Positions 1 through 5,863 of a stretch of 6,907 nt of DNA are shown here, piece after piece. Origin of the DNA: Oscillospiraceae bacterium. Its GTDB lineage: Bacteria; Bacillota_A; Clostridia; Oscillospirales; Oscillospiraceae. Where the stretch lies: positions 1 to 6,907 of the forward strand of contig JAETOP010000147.1 of assembly GCA_021771675.1 (NCBI GenBank). The letters run 5' to 3'. Position numbers and translations under genes: made by a program. The notes below the pieces were generated by a model, which was given only the letters and a program-made list of their open reading frames with translations, was not told where the DNA came from and made no database searches. The number at the start of each line of letters is the position of its first letter. Position 1 is the first letter of the stretch.

Positions 1-86
1 GATGTGCCATAATACCTTGTGACGAGTTCAGTTGCCCACAAAAATTCACGAACAGGGACACGATCAACTGGACTTTTCGTGGAAAG

Positions 87-102
87 AATAGGACAATAGG
101 AC
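87..102. repeat. Tandem 8-bp repeat upstream of tnpV
   Basis: AATAGGAC occurs twice with no gap (87-94 and 95-102), ending 9 bp before the tnpV Shine-Dalgarno. No convincing -35/-10 pair was found in positions 1-110, so the tnpV promoter is unresolved. The repeat could be a small operator or chance. Confidence 0.35.
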
Positions 103-123
103 TTGAACACAAGGAGGTTCATT

Positions 124-483
124 ATGGCGGAATTAACCTATACGAGAGTAGGCGACTACTATATCCCCGATTTGATACTTGACGAAGAACCGGAGCAGGA
201 TGTATTCTATGGCAAGTACGGTGATCTTCGGCGCGACTACCTCCGGGAGCATAAGCCCAAACTGTGGATGGTGCTGGTGAACAGCGGCAAGTTGGCCGAC
301 CACTTGAAGGGTGTCGAGCAGATGGCGGAGCAGCGCATGGACACGCTCCTGCCGCAGTTGATGAAAGCCGCTGGTGTGACCGAGGAATTGAAAGCCCGTG
401 ACCAGATGGCGTGGGTAGGGCTGGTCAATAACTGCCGGGCACGGGCCGATGAGATCATCCTGGCCGATTTGGTCTATGTTTGA
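124..483 (+). CDS. tnpV: TnpV-family transposon-encoded protein
   Basis: This encodes 119 aa. The start is ATG 124, preceded by AAGGAGG at 111-117 with a 6-nt gap; an upstream in-frame TTG at 103 lies before that site and is rejected. The protein matches my knowledge of the TnpV family: an N-terminal LTYTRVGDYYIPDL stretch (residues 4-17), a central GKYGDLRRDYLREHKP stretch (30-45), and a C-terminal KAAGVTEELKARD...WVGLVNNCRA...EIIL stretch (81-113). Length is normal for the family. TnpV is widespread in Tn4451-like and conjugative elements of Clostridia, but its biochemical role is not established. It is mostly charged and soluble, with no signal peptide. The next gene starts 12 nt after the stop, so the two are probably co-transcribed. 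Confidence 0.88.
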   Translation: MAELTYTRVGDYYIPDLILDEEPEQDVFYGKYGDLRRDYLREHKPKLWMVLVNSGKLADHLKGVEQMAEQRMDTLLPQLMKAAGVTEELKARDQMAWVGLVNNCRARADEIILADLVYV

Positions 484-495
484 GGGGGCGGTCTG

Positions 496-789
496 ATGCT
501 GACTTTTGAGAAAGTCTTTTCAGTGTTTGAATCGTTCCTCGCCGAAAATGGAATATATGAGGCCGTTCAAACCTCCCATGGCCATACAATACTGGAATGG
601 GATTCATGTTCCCAGGAGTGGATCAGCGTGAAGCTGTGCGCTACGCCAGGAGAACTGGCGGAAACACTACTGGACGATTTGACCGGCTATTTGGAATATA
701 AGGCCACGTTAGGCCGCAGAGATCTCACCTATGAGGATATGGCCCAGGTCAGCGCCCAGCGCCAAGAGTATATTGCAAAACTCGGCTAA
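496..789 (+). CDS. Hypothetical 97-aa element protein
   Basis: I cannot assign a function. The ORF encodes a small acidic, probably cytoplasmic protein with no signal peptide or membrane segment. The N-terminal half contains MLTFEKVFSVFESFLAENG and a tryptophan pair around residues 35-42 (LEWDSCSQEW). The C-terminal half looks helical, with a GELAETLLDDLTGYLEY segment near residues 52-68. The start ATG 496 follows a weak GGGGG-type ribosome site at 484-488, 12 nt after the tnpV stop, which suggests translational coupling with tnpV. Similar small proteins next to tnpV are familiar from gut Clostridia elements, which makes it likely real. A terminator begins 7 nt after its stop. Confidence 0.75.
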   Translation: MLTFEKVFSVFESFLAENGIYEAVQTSHGHTILEWDSCSQEWISVKLCATPGELAETLLDDLTGYLEYKATLGRRDLTYEDMAQVSAQRQEYIAKLG

Positions 790-795
790 CGCAAC

Positions 796-839
796 AGCAG
801 CACAGGCTATCCCTCAGCGGGAGCCTGTGCTGCTATTTT
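796..839 (+). terminator. Intrinsic terminator of the tnpV unit
   Basis: A perfect 13-bp stem pairs AGCAGCACAGGCT (796-808) with AGCCTGTGCTGCT (822-834). An inner CCC/GGG extension (811-813 with 819-821) sits above a 2-nt bulge, and ATTTT follows. There is no T-run on the other strand, so it terminates the plus-strand transcript. The stop codon of the convergent XRE gene (833-835) lies within the structure, so the two genes converge on one element. Confidence 0.8.
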
Positions 840-1198
840 CCAGATTCAATTTCTCTTGATTTTTTCAGTCCTTCCGCAGTTGCTTCTATGACTGATAATT
901 CCCTTTCATCCAGCGAATCAAGAAGCATATCTATCCGCTGTCGGCGTTCGCTTTTTTTACTGTACCGATTGGGGAAGAAGAACCGATCTACTGAAATATC
1001 CAGCAGAGTGACAACCTGATAAAAAACGTTCAGGCTGGGATGCTGGCCCCGCGTTTCCATATACATCACGGTATGCGAAGTGCGGTCTATACGTTGGGCA
1101 AGGTATTCCTGCGTCCACCCCATACTTTCCCGTTTTCGTTTGATTTCCCGGCCAAGAGGACGAAAGTTGAATCGGATTTGTTTGTCGTACATTGTCAT
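833..1198 (-). CDS. XRE-family helix-turn-helix transcriptional regulator
   Basis: This 121-aa protein carries an N-terminal Cro/C1-type HTH: residues 14-72 include LGREIKRKRESMGWTQEYLA, then a recognition-helix region around RTSHTVMYMETRGQHPSL, and end with the familiar LLDISVDRFFFP motif (66-76). The C-terminal part (78-121) is charged and helical (RRQRIDMLLDSLDERELSVIEA) and is typical of regulators found on Clostridia mobile elements; it probably mediates dimerisation. The start is ATG at 1196-1198 or ATG at 1190-1192. An AGGGTG site (1203-1208) precedes it, with a gap of 4 nt or 10 nt respectively. The gene is divergent from the response regulator and convergent with the tnpV unit. A role as element or cargo repressor acting on the repeats at 1205-1282 is inferred. 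Confidence 0.88.
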   Translation of the reverse strand: MTMYDKQIRFNFRPLGREIKRKRESMGWTQEYLAQRIDRTSHTVMYMETRGQHPSLNVFYQVVTLLDISVDRFFFPNRYSKKSERRQRIDMLLDSLDERELSVIEATAEGLKKSREIESGK

Positions 1199-1204
1199 AT
1201 CACC

Positions 1205-1282
1205 CTATGTCATTTTACATTGTATGGGTGGATATGAAAACAAAATGAAATTCTATGTCGGGTACTATTTCATTCTATATCG
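1205..1282. promoter_or_regulatory. Repeat-rich divergent region: candidate XRE operators and promoter
   Basis: Three related sites are visible: CTATGTC at 1205-1211, ATTCTATGTCG at 1250-1260 and ATTCTATATCG at 1272-1282. The last two match at 10 of 11 positions and are exactly 22 bp apart, about two helical turns. An 8-bp inverted repeat (AATGAAAT 1244-1251, ATTTCATT 1267-1274) overlaps them. On the minus strand TACAAT (1219-1224) is a good -10 for the XRE gene, although no strong -35 is seen. The layout fits autorepression by the XRE protein, but binding is inferred. Confidence 0.45.
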
Positions 1283-1314
1283 CTGTTGCTGAAGAATTGA
1301 AAATCTGCAAGTTA

Positions 1315-1347
1315 TTTCACACACATTCCACATTCCCGTGTTATACT
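1315..1347 (+). promoter_or_regulatory. P1: promoter of the regulator/kinase pair with 11-bp-phased activator repeats
   Basis: TTTCACA (1315-1321) and TTCCACA (1326-1332) are direct repeats 11 bp apart. Nine bases follow, then TATACT (1342-1347), a good -10. The repeats occupy the place of a -35 hexamer and no normal -35 is present, which suggests activator-dependent initiation as known for PhoB/OmpR-family regulators. Transcription would start near 1354, giving a very short leader with AAGGAGG at 1355-1361 and the regulator ATG at 1369. The same arrangement recurs before the transporter and after the lipoprotein. Confidence 0.6.
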
Positions 1348-1368
1348 GCTCCCAAAGGAGGTGCGCCA

Positions 1369-2034
1369 ATGGCAACACTATTGATTGTTGAGGACGATCA
1401 CAAGACGAACGATGCAATCTGCGAATATCTCAAGCCCACGGGCCACTCGCTCATTCCGGCCTATGATGGCAGCGAGGCCCTTCAGCTTTTCCGGCAGAAT
1501 CATATTGACCTTGTAGTGCTGGACATTATGCTGCCCCATATCAGCGGTCTGTCTGTCCTGCATGAGATACGGCGAACAAGCACAACGCCTGTCCTGATGC
1601 TCACCGCTATCGAGGACGAATATACCCAGGTCATGAGTTTTGACGAGCAGGCGGACGACTACATGACAAAGCCCTTTTCCATGGTGCTGTTAGGAAAGCG
1701 GATTACCGCCCTCCTGCGCCGAAGCGGTCAGGCCCCGTTACCCCAAACGATAACCTTTGGCGACGTGACCGTTGATTTCTCCGGCTATACCGCCAGCGAC
1801 AGCGCCGGGAAAATCGACATCATGCCCAAGGAAATTGATTTGCTCCGGCTGCTGGTGGAGCATAAAGGGCTGGTGCTGACCCGTTCGCAGATTTTGGACG
1901 AGTTGTGGGGCGCTGACTACCCGATCATCGACCGAACCGTGGACACCTACATCAAAAATCTGCGGAAGAAGCTGCGGCTTGACTGCATCGTGACAGTCAA
2001 GGGCATCGGCTACAAATACGAGGTACAGCCATGA
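1369..2034 (+). CDS. OmpR/PhoB-family response regulator
   Basis: The protein is 221 aa. The start ATG 1369 sits 7 nt after AGGAGG (1356-1361); an upstream in-frame ATG would place the P1 sequence inside the coding region and is rejected. The receiver domain spans about residues 1-118, with the acidic pair E8-D9-D10, phosphoacceptor D52 (VVLDIMLP), T79 (LMLTA) and K101 (MTKPF), so all key residues are present. The winged-helix DNA-binding domain spans about 125-219, with MPKEIDLLRLL, the recognition region around DRTVDTYIKNLRKKL and the terminal wing ...VKGIGYKYE. It is a cytoplasmic DNA-binding regulator phosphorylated by the partner kinase. Its stop overlaps the kinase start (ATGA), showing tight coupling. 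The TTYCAYA repeats are its likely target, which would imply autoregulation at P1. Its specific stimulus is unknown. Confidence 0.95.
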   Translation: MATLLIVEDDHKTNDAICEYLKPTGHSLIPAYDGSEALQLFRQNHIDLVVLDIMLPHISGLSVLHEIRRTSTTPVLMLTAIEDEYTQVMSFDEQADDYMTKPFSMVLLGKRITALLRRSGQAPLPQTITFGDVTVDFSGYTASDSAGKIDIMPKEIDLLRLLVEHKGLVLTRSQILDELWGADYPIIDRTVDTYIKNLRKKLRLDCIVTVKGIGYKYEVQP

Positions 2035-3128
2035 AACGATTAAAACTGTTTCCGAAGATATTTCTGTATACCATGAGTATCATGCTCTCTGTCGTTGTTG
2101 TCACACATGGGCTGATCTATCTGCTTGCCCCACGAATGCAGCTTGCGGTGAGTACCCAGGAGGATGTTGTTGTCAGCATCAGACAGGAGCAATTTGTGAC
2201 CGAGGCAGTAGAAAAGGCCCTGCCCATCTCATTAAGCTGCTCCCTGCTGATCTCCGTTGTCTGCTCCCTCCTGTTCTCTAAAGCGATTGCCGACCCCATC
2301 AAAAAGATTTCTGCGTCAACCGAACAGATGATGAAGTTAGACCACGGGGCGAACTGCCCTATTCATACAAAGGATGAAATTGGTACACTGGCGCAGAACG
2401 TCAATAATCTGTATTCTAATCTGCTGTCCACGATTGAACATTTGGAACGGGAAAAGGACGCTGTGCGTGATATGGAGCAATCAAAGGTTGACTTCCTGCG
2501 GGCGGCGTCCCATGAACTGAAAACGCCCGTGACTGCTTTGAACGCCACCCTGGAAAATATGATTTTGGGCGTGGGGAAGTATCAGGATTACGCAACATAT
2601 CTCCCGGAGTGCAAGGAAATGGTGGAGCAGCTTTCCGGGATGGTGCATGAAATTTTGGAAACCTCCAAGCTGAACACTACCGATGAACCAGCGAAACCGA
2701 TTGACATAGCGGAACTGATGGCGGAACTGTGTGCGCCGTATCAGATGATTGCGACAGCGCATCAAATCATCTTCTCCCTTGATCTGCCAGAACGATTCCC
2801 CGCGACACTTCCGGCTGGCCGGTTCAGCAAGGCGGTATCAAATATTCTCGCAAATGCCGTTGCTTATACGGAAGCTGGGAAATCCGTTTCTGTCTATATG
2901 GACGAAAACCGCCTAATCATTGAAAATGAATGTGACCCTATCCCTGATTGTGAAATCCGCCGTCTGTTTGAACCGTTCTACCGTCCAGACTTTTCCCGGA
3001 GCCGGGAGAGCGGGGGCAACGGCCTGGGCCTCTATATCGTGGACACGCTCTTGACCTCCATGAACATTTTTTATGCTTTTGCACCGATGAAATCCCCACC
3101 GGGGATGCGATTTGTTATCCATCTATAA
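2031..3128 (+). CDS. Membrane sensor histidine kinase
   Basis: The 365-aa kinase overlaps the regulator gene by 4 nt. Two membrane segments are seen at about residues 8-33 and 65-83, enclosing an outside loop of only about 30 residues. A HAMP linker covers about 85-138, with ADPIKKIS and the DEIGTLAQNVN pattern. The H-box ASHELKTPV places the phosphorylated histidine at H161. The ATPase domain has the N-box NILANAVAYT (271-280), the FEPFYRPD segment (313-320) and the G2 box GGNGLGL (328-334). The usual DxGxG G1 box is not evident; the corresponding stretch reads ENECDPIP (298-305), which I recall from this kinase subgroup, so activity is probably retained. The short loop leaves little room for a ligand domain, so sensing through the membrane or with the linked ABC transporter is plausible but inferred. 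A terminator follows 10 nt after the stop. Confidence 0.93.
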   Translation: MKRLKLFPKIFLYTMSIMLSVVVVTHGLIYLLAPRMQLAVSTQEDVVVSIRQEQFVTEAVEKALPISLSCSLLISVVCSLLFSKAIADPIKKISASTEQMMKLDHGANCPIHTKDEIGTLAQNVNNLYSNLLSTIEHLEREKDAVRDMEQSKVDFLRAASHELKTPVTALNATLENMILGVGKYQDYATYLPECKEMVEQLSGMVHEILETSKLNTTDEPAKPIDIAELMAELCAPYQMIATAHQIIFSLDLPERFPATLPAGRFSKAVSNILANAVAYTEAGKSVSVYMDENRLIIENECDPIPDCEIRRLFEPFYRPDFSRSRESGGNGLGLYIVDTLLTSMNIFYAFAPMKSPPGMRFVIHL

Positions 3129-3138
3129 GCGTGAAAAG

Positions 3139-3161
3139 ACTCCCTCCACAGGGAGTTTTTT
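3139..3161 (+). terminator. Intrinsic terminator after the kinase gene
   Basis: ACTCCCT (3139-3145) pairs with AGGGAGT (3150-3156) around a CCAC loop, and a run of six T (3156-3161) follows. The A-rich 5' flank can extend the stem into the T-run. It separates the regulator/kinase transcript from the transporter unit, which therefore needs its own promoter. Confidence 0.85.
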
Positions 3162-3164
3162 CAT

Positions 3165-3219
3165 TTCCACCGCAATTCCATCCCTGTTTCATACCCATTC
3201 CACATTGGGGTGCTATTCT
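3165..3219 (+). promoter_or_regulatory. P2: ABC transporter promoter with four 11-bp-phased activator repeats
   Basis: Four direct repeats start exactly 11 bp apart: TTCCACC (3165), TTCCATC (3176), TTTCATA (3187) and TTCCACA (3198). Nine bases separate the last from TATTCT (3214-3219), a fair -10. The last repeat starts 16 bp upstream of the -10, exactly as in P1, and no independent -35 is present. Four units would bind two regulator dimers, so this may be the strongest target. Predicted start is near 3226, giving a leader of about 40 nt before ATG 3266. Confidence 0.65.
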
Positions 3220-3265
3220 ACGGGTGCGTTCGGAAGAACAGCACAACAATATGGAGGTATCGACC

Positions 3266-4702
3266 ATGAGCATTTTCAAAAGGGCGTTTTTATACGTCAC
3301 ACGAAAACGGGGGAAAACACTTCTCCTGTTCGCCATCCTGCTGATTATGGCAACCTTTGTCCTGACGGGTCTTTCCATCTGGAAAGCGTCGGAGGCCGCA
3401 CAGCTTGACCTGCGGCAGAGCCTGGGCGGTAAATTTGATGTTTTCGTGGATTGGAGCAACAGCCCCTATGTAGTGAAAGAACCCGTTAGAGATGAAGTGG
3501 ACGAGGAAACCGGCAAGACATCAAGTAGCTTTCTCATGTACTCCACCGTACAATTTACCCCGGAAAATATCGCGGCCATCAAAGGTGTTTCCGGCGTGAA
3601 GTATTGCAGCGCAAGGCAGGACAATCTTCTCCCATTTGACGGGCTTTCCCTGTTCCCCGGAACGATCTCAACCGATGCAAAGTATCAGGGCTACACAAAG
3701 GCGCTGGGCGTCTGCAACACGGAGGACGATGAACTTTTTACCACCGGCACACTGACGCTGGCGGAAGGGCGGCATATCTCCGCCGACGATACTCATGTGG
3801 CAATCATCAGCCAGGACTTGGCGGAGAGAAACGAGTTAAAAATCGGGGATTATCTCACCGCCCATCGTTACAGCGTGGAAGAACAGGGCTTTACCGGACC
3901 GGAAATCAAGGTGCAGATCATCGGACTGTTTACCCCTCACGCGGTGGAGCAGTTTGGGGAAACCGTCACCACCTACGACAAAATCCAGAACCGGGTGTTT
4001 GTGGATTTGCAGACCTCGAAAGAGTTTGACGGCGGGGAAATCAACTATGGCTTTTCTGCTCTCTACGTCACCATAGACGACCCGCAGGACATGGCACGGG
4101 TGGTAGCCGATGTAAAGGCCCTGCCGGGTATCGACTGGAAAGCCTTTACCGTGGAGGTGGACAATGAAACCTACGAAAACGCTGCCGCTCCGCTGGCTAC
4201 GCTGAATGAATTGGTCGTGACCCTGCTGGTGGTGATTATCGCTGTCAGTGCCATCATTCTGGCCCTGATATTGACCCTCTGGACAAAAACCCGTATTCAC
4301 GAAATCGGCGTGTTCCTGTCCGTGGGTATCAGAAAGTCGGCCATCATCGGCCAGTATTTGATTGAAGTGCTGCTGATCGCCGTCCTTGCCTTTGGCCTGT
4401 CCTATTTCACCAGCAACGCCATAGCGGGACAGATCGGCAACCACCTGTTGGAGCAGAGTATGCAGACGGAGACGGGGGACGATAACGATGTTGTAGCTGC
4501 CGCCGCTGCGGTTGATGTGGGCGCGGATAATCTGCTTCAAAAGCCCCTGCCTACGGAGAACGGCATCCAGGTGTCCGTTGGGCTGGATAATTTGGCCCAG
4601 CTTTATCTGATTGGCCTTGCCATCGTCATTGTAGCCGTCAGCACATCATCCATCACGGTCATGCGGCTGAAACCCCGTGAAATCCTGTCAAAAATGAGCT
4701 GA
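3266..4702 (+). CDS. FtsX/MacB-like ABC transporter permease
   Basis: The start ATG 3266 has GGAGG at 3253-3257 with an 8-nt gap; upstream in-frame starts would run back through the promoter. The 478-aa protein has four predicted membrane segments: about 18-38, 315-338, 360-382 and 445-466. A large outside domain (about 40-312) between the first two is the MacB/LolC-type topology, and the RIHEIGVFLSVGIRKSAI stretch (343-360) is the cytoplasmic coupling region typical of FtsX-like permeases. A second outside loop of about 60 residues (383-444), acidic and alanine-rich (DDNDVVAAAAAVDVGAD), is longer than usual. It is not a BceB-type ten-helix permease. It likely dimerises and works with the downstream ATPase, either as an exporter or as an envelope mechanotransmitter. 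The substrate is unknown; antimicrobial-peptide or envelope-stress defence is inferred from the linked two-component system. Confidence 0.9.
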   Translation: MSIFKRAFLYVTRKRGKTLLLFAILLIMATFVLTGLSIWKASEAAQLDLRQSLGGKFDVFVDWSNSPYVVKEPVRDEVDEETGKTSSSFLMYSTVQFTPENIAAIKGVSGVKYCSARQDNLLPFDGLSLFPGTISTDAKYQGYTKALGVCNTEDDELFTTGTLTLAEGRHISADDTHVAIISQDLAERNELKIGDYLTAHRYSVEEQGFTGPEIKVQIIGLFTPHAVEQFGETVTTYDKIQNRVFVDLQTSKEFDGGEINYGFSALYVTIDDPQDMARVVADVKALPGIDWKAFTVEVDNETYENAAAPLATLNELVVTLLVVIIAVSAIILALILTLWTKTRIHEIGVFLSVGIRKSAIIGQYLIEVLLIAVLAFGLSYFTSNAIAGQIGNHLLEQSMQTETGDDNDVVAAAAAVDVGADNLLQKPLPTENGIQVSVGLDNLAQLYLIGLAIVIVAVSTSSITVMRLKPREILSKMS

Positions 4703-4715
4703 AGGAGGGACTATC

Positions 4716-5351
4716 ATGCCTACATTGGAATTGAAAAATGTTTCTTACGCCTACGAAAAGGGAAAGGCAGTTTTGCAGAACGTCAGCGGGTCGCTGGAAA
4801 CCGGGAAAATGTACGCCATCCTCGGCCCGTCCGGGTCTGGCAAGACCACGTTACTGTCCCTACTGGGCGGGCTGGACGTGCCGACACAGGGTAGCGTCCT
4901 GTTTGACGGCGAGGACATTACGGCAAAGGGGCTGGAACACCACCGCAGGAACCATATCTCGCTGATTTTCCAAAGCTATAATCTGATCGACTATATGACG
5001 CCCGTTGAAAATGTGCGGCTTACCGCCAAGCTGGACGCTGCCCCCATTCTGGAGCGGCTGGGGCTGGAGCAGGACGAGATCACCCGGAATGTGCTGAAAC
5101 TGTCCGGCGGACAGCAACAGCGGGTGGCGATTGCGCGGGCGCTGGCTTCCGATGCCCCGGTCATTCTGGCAGACGAGCCAACCGGGAACCTGGACGCCGA
5201 CACCGCCGAGGAGATCACGGCAATTTTGAAAGAGAGCGCCCATGCGTTCGGGAAGTGCGTGGTGGTCGTGACGCACTCTGGCGAGGTAGCAAAACAGGCG
5301 GATGTGGTGCTGGAAATCAAACGAGGACATTTGAAAGAGAGGGAAATGTGA
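4716..5351 (+). CDS. ABC transporter ATP-binding protein (MacB/LolD-like)
   Basis: This 211-aa ATPase has all the standard motifs: Walker A GPSGSGKTT (37-45), Q-loop Q86 in IFQSYNL, signature LSGGQQQR (129-136), Walker B VILADEPTGNLD (149-160) and H-loop H187 in VVTHS. It is shorter than the usual 220-250 aa; the segment between the Q-loop and the signature is reduced by roughly 15 residues relative to typical LolD/MacB proteins, where helical-subdomain residues normally lie. The C-terminus ends soon after the H-loop (LEIKRGHLKEREM). GGAGG (4703-4707) lies 8 nt before ATG 4716, 13 nt after the permease stop. It powers the four-helix permease on the cytoplasmic face. Its stop overlaps the lipoprotein start by one base (TGATG), indicating coupled translation. 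Confidence 0.95.
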   Translation: MPTLELKNVSYAYEKGKAVLQNVSGSLETGKMYAILGPSGSGKTTLLSLLGGLDVPTQGSVLFDGEDITAKGLEHHRRNHISLIFQSYNLIDYMTPVENVRLTAKLDAAPILERLGLEQDEITRNVLKLSGGQQQRVAIARALASDAPVILADEPTGNLDADTAEEITAILKESAHAFGKCVVVVTHSGEVAKQADVVLEIKRGHLKEREM

Positions 5352-5614
5352 TGAAGAAAATTACTGCTATTTTGGCGTGTATGCTGGTCTGCTTCTTGCT
5401 GTTCACCGGCTGTACCAATCAGAAAGACGGCAGCGATCAGGACACAAACGTGGGGAACCCCGTGGAATTTGATGATACGGATATTGATATTGACGCCGGA
5501 ACAAAGCCGGGTGCCGAGGACAACTCTGACGATGTTTCCCTGCCAGATGGCTACACTTACAGTTTCAAAGACCCGGATAATGCGGACGGTATTGTAGTCA
5601 CGCCGAGGGAGTAA
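5351..5614 (+). CDS. Small acidic lipoprotein linked to the ABC transporter
   Basis: The 87-aa protein begins MKKITAILACMLVCFLLFTG and has Cys21 directly after it, which is a classic signal peptide with a lipobox-like LFTGC (F rather than L at -3). After lipidation about 67 residues would be anchored outside the membrane. This mature part is very acidic (about 17 D/E against 4 K/R), with a cluster EFDDTDIDID at about 37-46 and a short C-terminal motif LPDGYTYSFKDPDN. No known domain is recognised. The ATG overlaps the ATPase stop (TGATG), so it is the last gene of the transporter unit; its own ribosome site (GAGGG-like) is weak, fitting coupled translation. It may act as an accessory substrate- or peptide-binding subunit, or help present a ligand to the kinase; both are inferred. 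Confidence 0.85.
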   Translation: MKKITAILACMLVCFLLFTGCTNQKDGSDQDTNVGNPVEFDDTDIDIDAGTKPGAEDNSDDVSLPDGYTYSFKDPDNADGIVVTPRE

Positions 5615-5627
5615 GAAAAAATTTCCG

Positions 5628-5667
5628 TTTCACACAGGCTCCATATTGGCTTTATATACGTTCCACA
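5628..5667 (+). promoter_or_regulatory. P3: third copy of the phased activator-repeat promoter
   Basis: TTTCACA (5628-5634) and CTCCATA (5639-5645) are 11 bp apart, and nine bases then lead to TATACG (5655-5660). This repeats the P1 and P2 geometry exactly. Further 11-bp steps give CTTTATA (5650) and TTCCACA (5661-5667), so a four-repeat array with a -10-like TACTTT at 5677 is an alternative reading. Transcription would start close to the base of the 5667-5703 hairpin. It would drive the leader and the sigma-like gene rather than cargo. Confidence 0.45.
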
Positions 5668-5703
5668 TGGCGGCGGTACTTTGGTAAAAAGTGCCGCCGC
5701 CAT
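5667..5703 (+). terminator. GC-rich 16-bp hairpin after the lipoprotein gene (weak terminator or 5' stabiliser)
   Basis: ATGGCGGCGGTACTTT (5667-5682) pairs with AAAGTGCCGCCGCCAT (5688-5703), with one G-U pair and a GGTAA loop. A T-rich but interrupted tail (CTTTATTTT, 5709-5717) follows after a 5-nt gap. It lies 52 nt past the lipoprotein stop and could end the transporter transcript. As it also sits at the predicted P3 start, it could cap the 5' end of that RNA. The two roles are not distinguishable here. Confidence 0.5.
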
Positions 5704-5863
5704 TGACGCTTTATTTTGGATGGCGGTTTTAGGAGGTAACCGCTGTGCCAAGGCCATTAACAAAGCTGGATGAAGCGTCAAAAAAATCCTTTCCCCTCTG
5801 ACGGCGAAATCCGGCCTTGAAGATACAACAATTTCTTATGTAGCTGAATATTCTATTTTACTC

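Noticed and set aside
45..81. TTCACGAA and TTTTCGTG as an inverted repeat upstream of tnpV
   Set aside because: Only 6 bp pair across a 23-bp gap, which is expected by chance.
1040..1292. Short plus-strand ORFs across the XRE gene and its upstream region
   Set aside because: They are antisense to the HTH coding sequence and lack ribosome sites; their products look non-protein-like.
3836..4540. 234-codon minus-strand ORF inside the permease gene
   Set aside because: It lies fully antisense to a clear permease gene, its translation is low-complexity and rich in H/Q/G with no recognisable domain, and it lacks a ribosome site. It is a frame shadow.
4860..5330. Minus-strand ORFs inside the ABC ATPase gene
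   Set aside because: The plus strand carries every ABC motif; the antisense translations show no family features.
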